Below, piece after piece: positions 24,008-31,566 of a stretch of DNA of 33,537 nucleotides (within the stretch, counting starts at the first letter, position 1; the number at the start of each line of letters is the position of its first letter). The position numbers and the translations under genes are program-made. The stretch comes from Paracoccus marcusii (GTDB taxonomy: Bacteria > Pseudomonadota > Alphaproteobacteria > Rhodobacterales > Rhodobacteraceae): contig NZ_VDDD01000024.1 of the NCBI RefSeq assembly GCF_006151785.1, forward strand, positions 1 to 33,537, read 5' to 3'. The notes under the pieces were generated by a model that saw only the letters and a list, made by a program, of their open reading frames with translations, made no database searches and was not told the origin of the DNA.

Positions 24008-24823
24008 TCAGGCCGGATGCGTGGCCGCCAGCCGACCGCCGTCGCGCACCGGCTGGACGCTGCGCGCCTGCCCCGTGCGGTCGTCCGTCTCGACCAGCAC
24101 GCCGGACAGCGTCGCCTCGCCTTCGGCGGGCACGAAGCGGTCGCGGACCATGCCGGTGATGAAGCGGCGCAGCGGCTCCGCCTTGTCCATGCCGATCACG
24201 CTGTCATAGTCGCCGCACATCCCCGCATCGGTCAGATAGGCCGTTCCGCGCGGCAGCACCTGTGCATCGGCCGTGGGGACGTGGGTGTGGGTGCCCACCA
24301 CCAGGCTGGCGCGCCCGTCGCAGAAATGACCCACGGCCATCTTCTCGCTGGTCGCCTCGGCGTGGATGTCGACCAGGGCGCCCTGCACCATGCCGCCCGG
24401 CGGATGGGCGCGCAGCACGCCGTCCAGTGCCGAGAACGGATCGTCATAGGGACGCGACATGAACACTTGGCCCAAGGCCTGCACGATCAGCGCCTTGCGC
24501 CCGCGCTGGTCGCTGATGATCGTGTGACCGCGGCCCGGCGCCTCGCGCGCGAAGTTCAGAGGGCGCACGATCCGCGGTTCGCGGTCGATGAAGGCCAGCA
24601 TGTCCTTTTGATCAAAGGCATGGTCGCCAAGCGTCAGGCAATCGGCCCCCGCCTCCAGCAGCAGCTGCGCGTGACCCGCGGTCAGGCCCCGCCCGCCGCT
24701 TGCGTTCTCCGAATTGACCACGACAAGATCGGCCTTCAGCCGGGCGCGCAGCCCCGCCAGCCGTTCGGTGATCGCCCGACGGCCCGAACGGCCCATCACA
24801 TCACCAAGAAACAGAATTTTCAT
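24008..24823 (-). CDS. ymdB: YmdB-family (TIGR00282) metallophosphoesterase
   Basis: A 271-residue member of the YmdB family, whose studied Bacillus member is a 2',3'-cyclic-nucleotide phosphodiesterase with two metal ions. Family ligands are visible as D8 (LFLGDVMGR), E39 and N40 (VNSENASGG), H68, H154 (DIHAEATSEK), and H179 and H181 (VVGTHTHVPTAD). The usual asparagine of the GNH motif is D67 here (LTLGDHAFDQ). The length and start MKILFLGDVMG fit the family. It ends 102 bases before the SLC13 start on the same strand; the gap has small hairpins but no clear terminator, so a shared transcript is possible. Confidence 0.93.
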   Translation of the reverse strand: MKILFLGDVMGRSGRRAITERLAGLRARLKADLVVVNSENASGGRGLTAGHAQLLLEAGADCLTLGDHAFDQKDMLAFIDREPRIVRPLNFAREAPGRGHTIISDQRGRKALIVQALGQVFMSRPYDDPFSALDGVLRAHPPGGMVQGALVDIHAEATSEKMAVGHFCDGRASLVVGTHTHVPTADAQVLPRGTAYLTDAGMCGDYDSVIGMDKAEPLRRFITGMVRDRFVPAEGEATLSGVLVETDDRTGQARSVQPVRDGGRLAATHPA

Positions 24824-24872
24824 GGGGGTCTGCTATGCCAATCTGCGTGCGGCCTCAAGCGCGCACATGCAA

Positions 24873-24898
24873 AAAGGGCTGCCTTGCGGCAGCCCTTT
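24873..24898 (-). terminator. Rho-independent terminator of cspA
   Basis: A perfect 11-base-pair stem, AAAGGGCTGCC (24873-24883) with GGCAGCCCTTT (24888-24898), and a 4-base loop. On the minus strand the loop is GCAA, a stable GNRA tetraloop, and the stem is followed by a T-run (TTTTT). It lies 25 bases past the cspA stop. This is the clearest terminator in the window. Confidence 0.9.
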
Positions 24899-24923
24899 CA
24901 TATCGTCGCCGTAAGGCGTCGGA

Positions 24924-25130
24924 TCAGACGAACTGAACGTTCGTTGCCGATTCGCGACCGTCACGGCCACGCTCCAGCTCGAACGTCACCTTCTGGCCGT
25001 CGGCCGGAGCCGACAGGCCCGCGCGCTCGAGAGCCGAGATGTGCAGGAAAACGTCCTGGCGGCCGCCTTCCGGTTGAATGAAGCCGAACCCTTTGGTGCT
25101 GTTGAACCACTTCACGGTGCCGTTGGCCAT
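24924..25130 (-). CDS. cspA: Cold-shock protein (CspA family)
   Basis: A 68-residue single cold-shock domain that binds single-stranded RNA and DNA. It shows both RNP motifs, KGFGFIQPE (residues 13-21) and DVFLHISAL (26-34), and the start MANGTVKWFN. The ATG has an AGGAG ribosome site 8 bases upstream. It is expected to unwind mRNA structure at low temperature or in stationary phase. A leader hairpin lies at 25154-25173 and a strong terminator at 24873-24898, so it is a single-gene transcript. Confidence 0.97.
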   Translation of the reverse strand: MANGTVKWFNSTKGFGFIQPEGGRQDVFLHISALERAGLSAPADGQKVTFELERGRDGRESATNVQFV

Positions 25131-25153
25131 CGTGAGATCTCCTGTCTTAGTGT

Positions 25154-25173
25154 TCCACCCGCAGTATGCGGTG
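25154..25173 (-). promoter_or_regulatory. Hairpin in the cspA leader
   Basis: CCACC(C)GCA (25154-25162) pairs with TGCGGTGG (25166-25173) around the loop GTA, with one bulged base. It lies about 15 bases upstream of the cspA ribosome site. Leader structure in cold-shock mRNAs can control translation with temperature; that role here is inferred. Confidence 0.35.
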
Positions 25174-25285
25174 GCTTGGCCGTCAGATTAACAAAGCAGA
25201 CTGAAGGCAGAAGCAGACAGGATGCAGAGAATTTAACGTAGCCATGTCTAGATAGGGCGGACAGGGCCTTAATGCAAGGGAAACT

Positions 25286-25360
25286 TGGTGCCGGCTGAGG
25301 GATTTGAACCCCCGACCCCCTGATTACAAATCAGACGCTCTACCACTGAGCTAAGCCGGC
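25286..25360 (-). tRNA. tRNA-Thr (anticodon TGT), CCA encoded
   Basis: A complete cloverleaf on the minus strand. The acceptor stem GCCGGCT (5', 25354-25360) pairs with AGCCGGC (25290-25296), the discriminator is A, and a genomic CCA ends the gene at 25286. The D-arm reads AGCTCAGTGGTAGAGC, the anticodon loop TTTGTAA gives anticodon TGT, and the T-arm reads GGGGGTTCAAATCCCTC with the invariant TTCAAAT. It decodes ACA and, with modification, other ACN threonine codons. Confidence 0.97.
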
Positions 25361-25390
25361 ATCGTCGTCCGATTACCAAGCCGCCCGATG

Positions 25391-27097
25391 TTACGCAAGC
25401 GGCGGCTTCGTGCGTCTGGCACCGCCCAGGTTGGTGCGCGCCAGAAGCGCGACCGCGGCCAGCCCTACGGCCATCACCAGCAGTGCCGCGGGCGCGGCGT
25501 TGCCCAGATCCTCCAGGCTGGCGCGTTCGTGGGTGCGGGTGGCCAGCGTCTCGAAGTTGAACGGGCGCAGCAGCAGCGTTGCGGGCAGTTCCTTGACGCA
25601 ATCGACGAAGACCAGCAGCAGCGCCGCCCCCACCGACCCGCGCATCATCGGCAGATAGACCGCGCGCAGGACCCCGGCATTGTCGCGCCCCAGCGACCGC
25701 GCCGCCATCGGCAGCGAGGGCGGCACCCGCGTGAAGGCCGCATCGATCGCCCCCTGCCCGATCGCGAAGAAACGGACCAGATAGGCCAGCACGATGGCCG
25801 TGCCCGTGCCCGTCAGGATCAGCCCCGGATCGGTGCCCGTCACCGCCAGCCAGCCATCCGCGACCCAGTGGTCCAGCGCGGCCAGCGGGATCAGCAGGCC
25901 CACCGCCAGCACCGCCCCCGGCGCGGCATAGCCGATGGTGGTGACCGGCATCAGCAGGCGCGGCAGCGCCCGCCCCGACAGGCGCGTCCCATAGACCATG
26001 ATCAGCGCCATCAGCACCGTCAGCACCGCGGCGATCCCGCCTAATGACACCGTGTGCCACGCGGCCCGCACCAGCCCCGGCGACACCCAACCCTGCGGAT
26101 AGGCCAGCGCATAGGTCGCGATCACCCCCACCGGCAGGACGAACCCCATCGCGAAAGGCAGCGTGCAGGCCATCGTCGCCAGGACCCCCGGCAGGGCACG
26201 CAGGCGCTGACGCTGGATCGGACGCGGCTGCCGGGCGCTTTGGTGATAGCGCGCGTTGCGGCGGGCAAAGCGTTCCCACAGCGACAGAAGCACGATGATG
26301 GCCAGCATCGCGCAGGCGATCTGGGCGGCACCGCCGGCGTTCCGACGCTCCAGCCAGGTGGTGAAGATGCCGGTGTTCAGGGTCTGGACCCCGAAATAGC
26401 TGACGACGCCGTAATCGGCGACCGCCTCCATCATCGCGATGGCCGATCCCGCTACGATGGCCGGGCGCGCCAGCGGCAGGCCAACGCGGGCGAACAGGCC
26501 CCAGGGGCCGGTGCCCAGGGCGCGCGCGACCTCGTATGCGCTGCCCGACTGTTCGTGCAGCGCGGCGCGCGTCAACAGATAGACATAGGGATAGAGGGCG
26601 GAGGCCAGCACCACGATCGCCGCCTCCAGCGAGCGGATGCGGGGGAACCAGTAGTCGCGGGCCGTCTCCCACCCGAACCAGCCGCGCAGGGCGATCTGGA
26701 CCGGGCCGGAATAATCCAGGAAATCGGCCAGCGCATAGGCGCCGATATAGGCGGGCACCGCCAGCGGCAGCAGCAGCAGCCACTGCAGCACGCCACGGCC
26801 CGGAAAGTCGTACATGCTGACCAGCCAGGCCGCCCCGGTGCCCATCGCCGCGGCAAGCAGTCCCGTCCCCATTGCAAGCGCGACCGTATTGCCGAAATAG
26901 CGGGGCATGACGCTGGACAGCAGATGCGGCCAGATGTTGTCGGTGGGGTTCAGCGCCAGCCAGACGACCGAAAGGACCGGCATCAGCACCAGCCCCGCGA
27001 CCAGGACCGCGGCGACCGACCATCCGCGTCCGCCCCCCTGGCGCAGGGCATGATCGTGACGGCGGCTGCGGGTCGGTTCTGGGGCTGTCCGGGTCAT
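25391..27097 (-). CDS. Iron ABC transporter permease, two-domain (FbpB/AfuB-like)
   Basis: A 568-residue inner-membrane permease made of two fused permease domains with about 12 membrane segments, as in ferric-iron importers of the FbpABC type. Each half has its EAA-type loop for ATPase contact: EVARALGTGPWGLFARVGLP around residues 210-230 and AARSLGRDNAGVLRAVYLP in the second half. PAYIGAYALADFLDYSGPVQ and PFNFETLATRTHERASLEDLG are typical of this group. The start MTRTAPEPTRS at 27097 is preceded by no good ribosome site; an in-frame ATG at 27160 is possible. No FbpA or FbpC gene is adjacent. The tRNA-Thr gene follows 31 bases downstream and is divergent genes' neighbour on the other side. 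Confidence 0.92.
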   Translation of the reverse strand: MTRTAPEPTRSRRHDHALRQGGGRGWSVAAVLVAGLVLMPVLSVVWLALNPTDNIWPHLLSSVMPRYFGNTVALAMGTGLLAAAMGTGAAWLVSMYDFPGRGVLQWLLLLPLAVPAYIGAYALADFLDYSGPVQIALRGWFGWETARDYWFPRIRSLEAAIVVLASALYPYVYLLTRAALHEQSGSAYEVARALGTGPWGLFARVGLPLARPAIVAGSAIAMMEAVADYGVVSYFGVQTLNTGIFTTWLERRNAGGAAQIACAMLAIIVLLSLWERFARRNARYHQSARQPRPIQRQRLRALPGVLATMACTLPFAMGFVLPVGVIATYALAYPQGWVSPGLVRAAWHTVSLGGIAAVLTVLMALIMVYGTRLSGRALPRLLMPVTTIGYAAPGAVLAVGLLIPLAALDHWVADGWLAVTGTDPGLILTGTGTAIVLAYLVRFFAIGQGAIDAAFTRVPPSLPMAARSLGRDNAGVLRAVYLPMMRGSVGAALLLVFVDCVKELPATLLLRPFNFETLATRTHERASLEDLGNAAPAALLVMAVGLAAVALLARTNLGGARRTKPPLA

Positions 27098-27212
27098 GCC
27101 CAAGGGCGATATGCCAAAGCGGTTTGACTGTCCACGCCGGACGGTTAATCTGCGCGCCACAACCAGGGTGGGCTTGCCCGCCGCAAGGCCAAGAAAAGAC
27201 GGGACAGTTCAG

Positions 27213-28088
27213 ATGCAGATGGTTTTCCACCTGGGGGTGCACGGCACCGACCGCGACCGCCTGCTCAAGACGCTGCTGAACAACCGCGCCGCCCTGCAGG
27301 GCATCGGCACCGAGGTGGTCACCCCGAACCGCCACCGTGGGCTGTTCGACGAGGCGCTGGCATCGCTGAACGGCGGCACGGCCACGCCCGAGATGGAACA
27401 GATCATGATGGACGCGATGCTGGAAAGCGACGATCCAAAGCGGATCGTGATGTCCACCTCGACCTTCATGGGTGCGCCGGGCCGGGCCGTGGGGCGCGAC
27501 GGGCTCTATCCGCAGATCGGCATGCGCGCGGCCGCGCTGTCGCGGCTGTTCCCGTCGGCGCGGACCGAGTTCTTTTTGGCGATGCGCAATCCAGCCACCC
27601 TGCTGGCCGAGGTCCTGCCCCAGTTCAGCGGCGGCGGCTATGACGACCTGATGCAGGGCAACCACCCGCTGCAGCTGCGCTGGCGGCTGGCCATCCAGAA
27701 GCTGGTCCGATCGGTTCAGGGCCGCCGCCTGGTCCTGTGGTGCCACGAGGATGTGCCGCTGATCTGGCCCGAGGTGGTGCGGCTGATCGGCGCATTGCCC
27801 GACGGCGTGCCGCTGGCGGGAAACATGCCCTACATGTTCGACCTGCTGGGCCCATCCGGGATGGAGAAACTGCGCGCCGCAATGGCGGGCCGCGACCAGA
27901 CCAATGTCGCGCAGCGCCGCCAGATCTATTCCGACGTCCTGGCCGCCCATGCCCTGCCCGAGGTGCTGGAGCAGACCGTCGACCTGCCGGGCTGGACGCA
28001 GGAGCTGGTCGATCAGGTGACCGAAAACTATCGCGCCGACGTGGCCGAGATTGCGGTCCTGCCGGGCGTCGAGTTCATCCTGCCCTAG
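27213..28088 (+). CDS. Conserved hypothetical, degenerate sulfotransferase-like
   Basis: A 291-residue cytoplasmic-looking protein with no signal peptide or membrane segment. The N-terminus MQMVFHLGVHGTDRDRLLKTLLNN has the strand-loop-helix layout of the sulfotransferase P-loop (typically HxGxxKTGTT) but lacks the lysine and paired threonines. A later AMRNPATLLAEVL sits where sulfotransferases have their 3'-phosphate-binding R-x-P segment. I infer a sulfotransferase fold that has lost PAPS binding; similar proteins occur in related Rhodobacteraceae as far as I recall. Function is unknown. The start at 27213 was chosen for its fit; the in-frame extension from 27096 is arginine-rich. It is divergent from the iron permease gene and convergent with the GapR gene. 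Confidence 0.75.
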   Translation: MQMVFHLGVHGTDRDRLLKTLLNNRAALQGIGTEVVTPNRHRGLFDEALASLNGGTATPEMEQIMMDAMLESDDPKRIVMSTSTFMGAPGRAVGRDGLYPQIGMRAAALSRLFPSARTEFFLAMRNPATLLAEVLPQFSGGGYDDLMQGNHPLQLRWRLAIQKLVRSVQGRRLVLWCHEDVPLIWPEVVRLIGALPDGVPLAGNMPYMFDLLGPSGMEKLRAAMAGRDQTNVAQRRQIYSDVLAAHALPEVLEQTVDLPGWTQELVDQVTENYRADVAEIAVLPGVEFILP

Positions 28089-28118
28089 GGCCGCGCGGGC
28101 GGCCCCGGGACGGGTGCG

Positions 28119-28370
28119 TCAGACCATGCCCAGGGCAGCCTTGTACATATCCAGGATCGCCTCTTCCTCGGCGATGTCGTCCTTGTCGCGGCGGCGCAGG
28201 GCGATGATCTGCTTCATCACCTTGGTGTCGTATCCGCGGGCCTTGGCCTCGGCCATCACCTCTTTCTGGCGTTCGGCGATGTCCTTCTTTTCGGCCTCAA
28301 GCTGCTCGAACTGTTCGATGAACTGGCGCAGCTCGTCCGCGGCCACCCCATAGGCTTGATCGTCCTGCAT
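28119..28370 (-). CDS. gapR: GapR-family (DUF2312) nucleoid-associated protein
   Basis: An 83-residue DUF2312 protein. The Caulobacter member GapR binds overtwisted AT-rich DNA ahead of replication and transcription forks. It shows the family pattern: VAADELRQFIEQFEQLEAEKKDIAE, KARGYDTKVMKQIIALRRRD, and EEEAILDMYKAALGM, forming a long antiparallel coiled coil. The start MQDDQAYG at 28370 has an AAGGGA ribosome site about 10 bases upstream; one could read two codons further. It lies 30 bases from the end of the convergent hypothetical gene and is divergent from the small membrane protein gene. Confidence 0.92.
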   Translation of the reverse strand: MQDDQAYGVAADELRQFIEQFEQLEAEKKDIAERQKEVMAEAKARGYDTKVMKQIIALRRRDKDDIAEEEAILDMYKAALGMV

Positions 28371-28481
28371 CGGATTCGTCCCTTCTTGCGCGTTTGCACC
28401 GGGTGTTAGGCGGTCTTGTTGCGGGGTGCAATCGCCGCTAGGGGACGGTCGCGAAACCCCGCTTTGCGCAAGGAGACGACC

Positions 28482-28709
28482 ATGACCCTGTTCGACTGGA
28501 TCATCTGGAGCGGCGCGGCCCTGACCCTGATCGGGCTGGGCGCCCTTGTCTGGTGCATCTGGACCGTCAGCCGCGCCCGCGCGCGGGGCTTGGACGACGC
28601 GGCGCTGCGCGAGAAGATGCGCGGCGTGCTGGCCGTGAACATGGGTGCGCTGGCGGCATCGGTCATCGGCCTGATGATGGTCGTGATCGGCATCGTGCTG
28701 GCCCGGTGA
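28482..28709 (+). CDS. Small two-TM membrane protein, unknown function
   Basis: A 75-residue protein with two hydrophobic helices: [21 protein letters not shown] (about residues 7-27) and [21 protein letters not shown] (about 54-74), joined by a basic charged loop ([19 protein letters not shown]). The ATG has an AGGAGA ribosome site 6 bases upstream, which supports real expression and this start. The dtd gene starts 7 bases after its stop, so the two form an operon. No family name was recognised. Confidence 0.8.
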   Translation: MTLFDWIIWSGAALTLIGLGALVWCIWTVSRARARGLDDAALREKMRGVLAVNMGALAASVIGLMMVVIGIVLAR

Positions 28710-28716
28710 CCCGACG

Positions 28717-29166
28717 ATGAGGGTCCTGATCCAGCGCGTCACCGAAGCCCGCGTCACCGTCGACGCCCAGATCGTGGGGCAGACGGGGCCGGGCCTGCTG
28801 ATCCTGGCCTGCGCCATGCAGGGCGACGACGACGCGACCGCCGCGGCGCTGGCCGGGCGGGTAGCGCGGTTGCGCATCTTCCGCGACGATCAGGGGCGGA
28901 TGAACCGGTCGGTGCTGGACACGGGCGGCACGGCGCTGGTCGTCAGCCAGTTCACCTTGGCCGCCGACACCCGCAGCGGCAACCGCCCCGGCTTCTCCTC
29001 GGCCGCCGCGCCCGACGATGGCCGGCGCCTGTACGAACGCTTCGCTCAGGCGCTGCGCGACCTGGGGGTCGCCACCGAAACCGGGCGCTTTGGCGCGGAC
29101 ATGCAGGTGGCTTTGGTCAATGACGGGCCGGTGACGATCTGGATGGACAGCGCCGACCGCGCCTGA
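28717..29166 (+). CDS. dtd: D-aminoacyl-tRNA deacylase
   Basis: Removes D-amino acids (and glycine wrongly attached to tRNA-Ala) from tRNA. The 149-residue protein has normal family length and both catalytic-pocket motifs, [16 protein letters not shown] (SQFTL) near residues 75-90 and [12 protein letters not shown] near the C-terminus, the cross-subunit Gly-cisPro region of the dimer. The start [16 protein letters not shown] is typical. It follows the small membrane protein gene by 7 bases and precedes the DEAD-box helicase gene by a 254-base leader. Confidence 0.97.
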   Translation: MRVLIQRVTEARVTVDAQIVGQTGPGLLILACAMQGDDDATAAALAGRVARLRIFRDDQGRMNRSVLDTGGTALVVSQFTLAADTRSGNRPGFSSAAAPDDGRRLYERFAQALRDLGVATETGRFGADMQVALVNDGPVTIWMDSADRA

Positions 29167-29420
29167 CCATCCAGGGCCGTGCCTGACGGGGCTTGACTTT
29201 CACGTCATTTCCGCCCATCTGACCCCCATCGCCGTCCGCTGCCGCGTGAGCAGCCTTGGGCCCCTGCCCGATGACGCCGACACCCAATCCAGTTTCCCAT
29301 TCACGCGGGGAGGCAGCAGGCATCCTCGTATCGCGCCTGCACCCCTGCCACTGGCCGCGCCCTGCGCGGGGCCCCTGCCTTTGCGTCCGATACGGGGGAC
29401 GGAAGGGACGAAAGATCCTG
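29167..29420. other. Leader/intergenic region before the DEAD-box helicase gene (254 bases)
   Basis: No gene; the in-frame extension upstream of the helicase ATG is low-complexity. It contains TTGACT at about 29192-29197, a possible -35 hexamer without a good -10 partner, and the hairpin CCGCGC-CCT-GCGCGG near 29355-29370. Long structured leaders occur in cold-inducible helicase mRNAs, so a regulatory leader is possible. Confidence 0.35.
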
Positions 29421-30794
29421 ATGGAACAGAACAACACCCGCCGCCGCCCCAACCGTGGCGGCAAGTCCACCCCCGCCCGCCCGCCGATCCAGGCCAACGA
29501 AGGCCGCCGCGCCCCCGCCCGCGAACCCGTCATCACCGGTCCCTTTGCGGATATGGGGATCGACCATCGCATCAACGCCAACATCATCGCGATGGGCCTG
29601 ACCACGCCCACCCCGATCCAGGAACAGGGCATCCCTGCCATCGTGCAGGGCCGCGACGTGCTGGGCCTGGCCCAGACCGGCACCGGCAAGACGGCGGCCT
29701 TCGGCCTGCCGATGCTGACCCGCCTGATCAACTATGGGAAGAAGCCCGACCCCAAGACCTGCCGCGCGCTGATTTTGGCACCGACCCGCGAACTGGCCAC
29801 CCAGATCGCGACGAACATCGACGCCTATGCCGAGGGGACGCCGATCCGGTCGTTCCGCGTCGTGGGCGGCGCCTCGATCAACACCCAGACCGAGCGGCTG
29901 TCGCGCGGCGTGGACGTTCTGATCGCGACGCCTGGCCGCCTGATGGACCTGATCGAGCGTCGCGCGATCAGCCTGGAGGCCACCACCTATCTGGTGCTGG
30001 ACGAGGCTGACCAGATGCTGGACATCGGCTTCATCCACACGCTGCGCAAGATCGCGCGGATGCTGCCACGTGAACGCCAGACGCTGATGTTCTCGGCCAC
30101 CATGCCCAAGCTGATGTCGGAACTGTCGGATACCTACCTGACCAACCCGGTCAAGGTCGCCGTCAACCCGCCGGGCCAGGCCGCCAAGAAGATCGAGCAG
30201 GGTGTCCACTTCGTCAGCCAGGGCGACAAGGCCACGCTGCTGGCCGAATACATGTCCAAGCACACCAACGAGCTGGCGATGGTCTTCGGCCGCACCAAGC
30301 ACGGCTGCGAAAAGCTGGCCAAGCTGCTGGAAAAGTGGGGCTTCGCGGTCGCCGCGATCCACGGCAACAAGAGCCAGGGCCAGCGCGAGCGTGCGCTGGA
30401 GGCCTTCCGCAAGGGAGAGACCAAGGTGCTGGTCGCCACCGACGTGGCCGCCCGCGGCCTGGACATCCCCGAGGTCGCGCATGTCTACAACTACGACCTG
30501 CCGAACGTCCCCGAGAACTATGTCCACCGCATCGGCCGGACGGCGCGTGCGGGCCGTGACGGTCGCGCCGTGGCCTTCTGCTCGCCTGCCGAATTGGGAG
30601 AGCTGCGCGCCATCGAGAAGGCGATGAAGAACGCCATTCCGGTGATCGGCGGCGACGTGCCCTCGGCTGCCGCGGCCGCAGCGGCGGGTCCTGCCGGCGG
30701 CGCACAGCGCGGACGTGGCAAGCCGATGGACGGGGGCGCCCACAAGCGTCCGGCACGCCGCCCGTCGCGCGCGCCCAAGAGCCGCACCGCCTGA
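29421..30794 (+). CDS. rhlE: DEAD-box ATP-dependent RNA helicase (RhlE-like)
   Basis: A 457-residue DEAD-box RNA helicase for ribosome assembly, RNA decay or cold adaptation. Motifs in order: Q motif GLTTPTPIQEQGIP, motif I AQTGTGKT at residues 84-91, PTRELA, TPGRLMDLIE, DEAD at 194-197, SAT at 225-227, ARGLDIPEV, and HRIGRTARAG at 369-378. The tail after about residue 415 is alanine-rich and then basic (RPARRPSRAPKSRTA), typical of RNA-binding RhlE tails. The start MEQNNTRRRPNRGG at 29421 has a GGGACGAAAG site upstream; earlier in-frame starts are unlikely. It is monocistronic, with a possible terminator downstream. Confidence 0.93.
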   Translation: MEQNNTRRRPNRGGKSTPARPPIQANEGRRAPAREPVITGPFADMGIDHRINANIIAMGLTTPTPIQEQGIPAIVQGRDVLGLAQTGTGKTAAFGLPMLTRLINYGKKPDPKTCRALILAPTRELATQIATNIDAYAEGTPIRSFRVVGGASINTQTERLSRGVDVLIATPGRLMDLIERRAISLEATTYLVLDEADQMLDIGFIHTLRKIARMLPRERQTLMFSATMPKLMSELSDTYLTNPVKVAVNPPGQAAKKIEQGVHFVSQGDKATLLAEYMSKHTNELAMVFGRTKHGCEKLAKLLEKWGFAVAAIHGNKSQGQRERALEAFRKGETKVLVATDVAARGLDIPEVAHVYNYDLPNVPENYVHRIGRTARAGRDGRAVAFCSPAELGELRAIEKAMKNAIPVIGGDVPSAAAAAAAGPAGGAQRGRGKPMDGGAHKRPARRPSRAPKSRTA

Positions 30795-30835
30795 TCCCTG
30801 CCGCAAGGCGGAATCTGTATCTGGACAACGAACAG

Positions 30836-30861
30836 GCCGCCGGGGCGCAATCTCCGGCGGC
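30836..30861 (+). terminator. Possible terminator of the helicase gene
   Basis: GCCGCCGG (30836-30843) pairs perfectly with CCGGCGGC (30854-30861) around a 10-base loop, 42 bases past the helicase stop, and is followed by TTTCGCTTG. The T-run is short. Confidence 0.5.
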
Positions 30862-30905
30862 TTTCGCTTGTCGCGCGTGATGCGCGCGGGTATGGGCCGG
30901 GCACC

Positions 30906-31478
30906 ATGGCAAAGCTGTATTTCAACTATTCGACGATGAACGCGGGCAAGAGCACGCTGCTGCTTCAGGCGTCCTACAACTATCGCGAACGCGGGATGGA
31001 GACGCTGCTGCTGACCGCGGCGCTGGACGACCGCGCCGGCAAGGGGCGCATCGCCAGCCGGATCGGCATCGCCGACGAGGCGCTGTCCTTTGACAGCGCG
31101 TCCGACCTGCTGACGCTGGTGGCGCAGACTGCGCCACGCCCCGCCTGCGTGTTCGTCGACGAGGCGCAGTTCCTGACCGCGGACCAGGTCTGGCAGCTGG
31201 CCCGCGTGGCCGACGACCTGGGCATTCCGGTCATGTGCTATGGGCTGCGAGTCGATTTCCGGGGCATGCTGTTTCCGGGATCCGCTGCCCTGCTGGCGCT
31301 GGCCGACGACATGCGCGAGGTGCGCACCATCTGTCACTGCGGCAAGAAGGCCACCATGGTCATCCGCCGCAACGAGGCGGGACAGGCGATCACCGAGGGC
31401 GCGCAGGTGCAGGTTGGCGGGAACGAGACCTATGTCTCGCTCTGCCGCAGGCACTGGCGCGAGGCCACGGGAAACTGA
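30906..31478 (+). CDS. tdk: Thymidine kinase
   Basis: Phosphorylates thymidine to dTMP for nucleotide salvage. The 190-residue protein is a type II thymidine kinase: P-loop STMNAGKST (residues 9-17), VFVDEAQFL with the catalytic glutamate, YGLRVDF, and the zinc-binding pairs CHCGKKA and LCRRH near the C-terminus. The start MAKLYFNYSTMNAGKS fits; no strong ribosome site is seen. The downstream D-alanyl-D-alanine carboxypeptidase gene is on the same strand 88 bases on. Confidence 0.97.
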   Translation: MAKLYFNYSTMNAGKSTLLLQASYNYRERGMETLLLTAALDDRAGKGRIASRIGIADEALSFDSASDLLTLVAQTAPRPACVFVDEAQFLTADQVWQLARVADDLGIPVMCYGLRVDFRGMLFPGSAALLALADDMREVRTICHCGKKATMVIRRNEAGQAITEGAQVQVGGNETYVSLCRRHWREATGN

Positions 31479-31566
31479 TCACGATTGCCCCGCCCCGGCC
31501 ATGGCGCGTTGCGGGGCGGATTGGGTTGATGTAACCATCATGGAAAACAACCTAGGGGGACTTATC

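Noticed and set aside
25210-25275. cspA promoter (TTGCAT, 17 bases, TATCTA on the minus strand)
   Set aside because: Each hexamer matches only about half of the consensus, so it is too weak to list as a promoter.
25269-27950. Minus-strand open frame of 893 codons spanning several genes
   Set aside because: It crosses the tRNA-Thr gene, the iron permease gene in another frame and the hypothetical gene; the tRNA and permease signals are decisive.
29192-29225. Promoter with TTGACT before the helicase gene
   Set aside because: The -35 hexamer is good but no -10 hexamer is found at the right distance.
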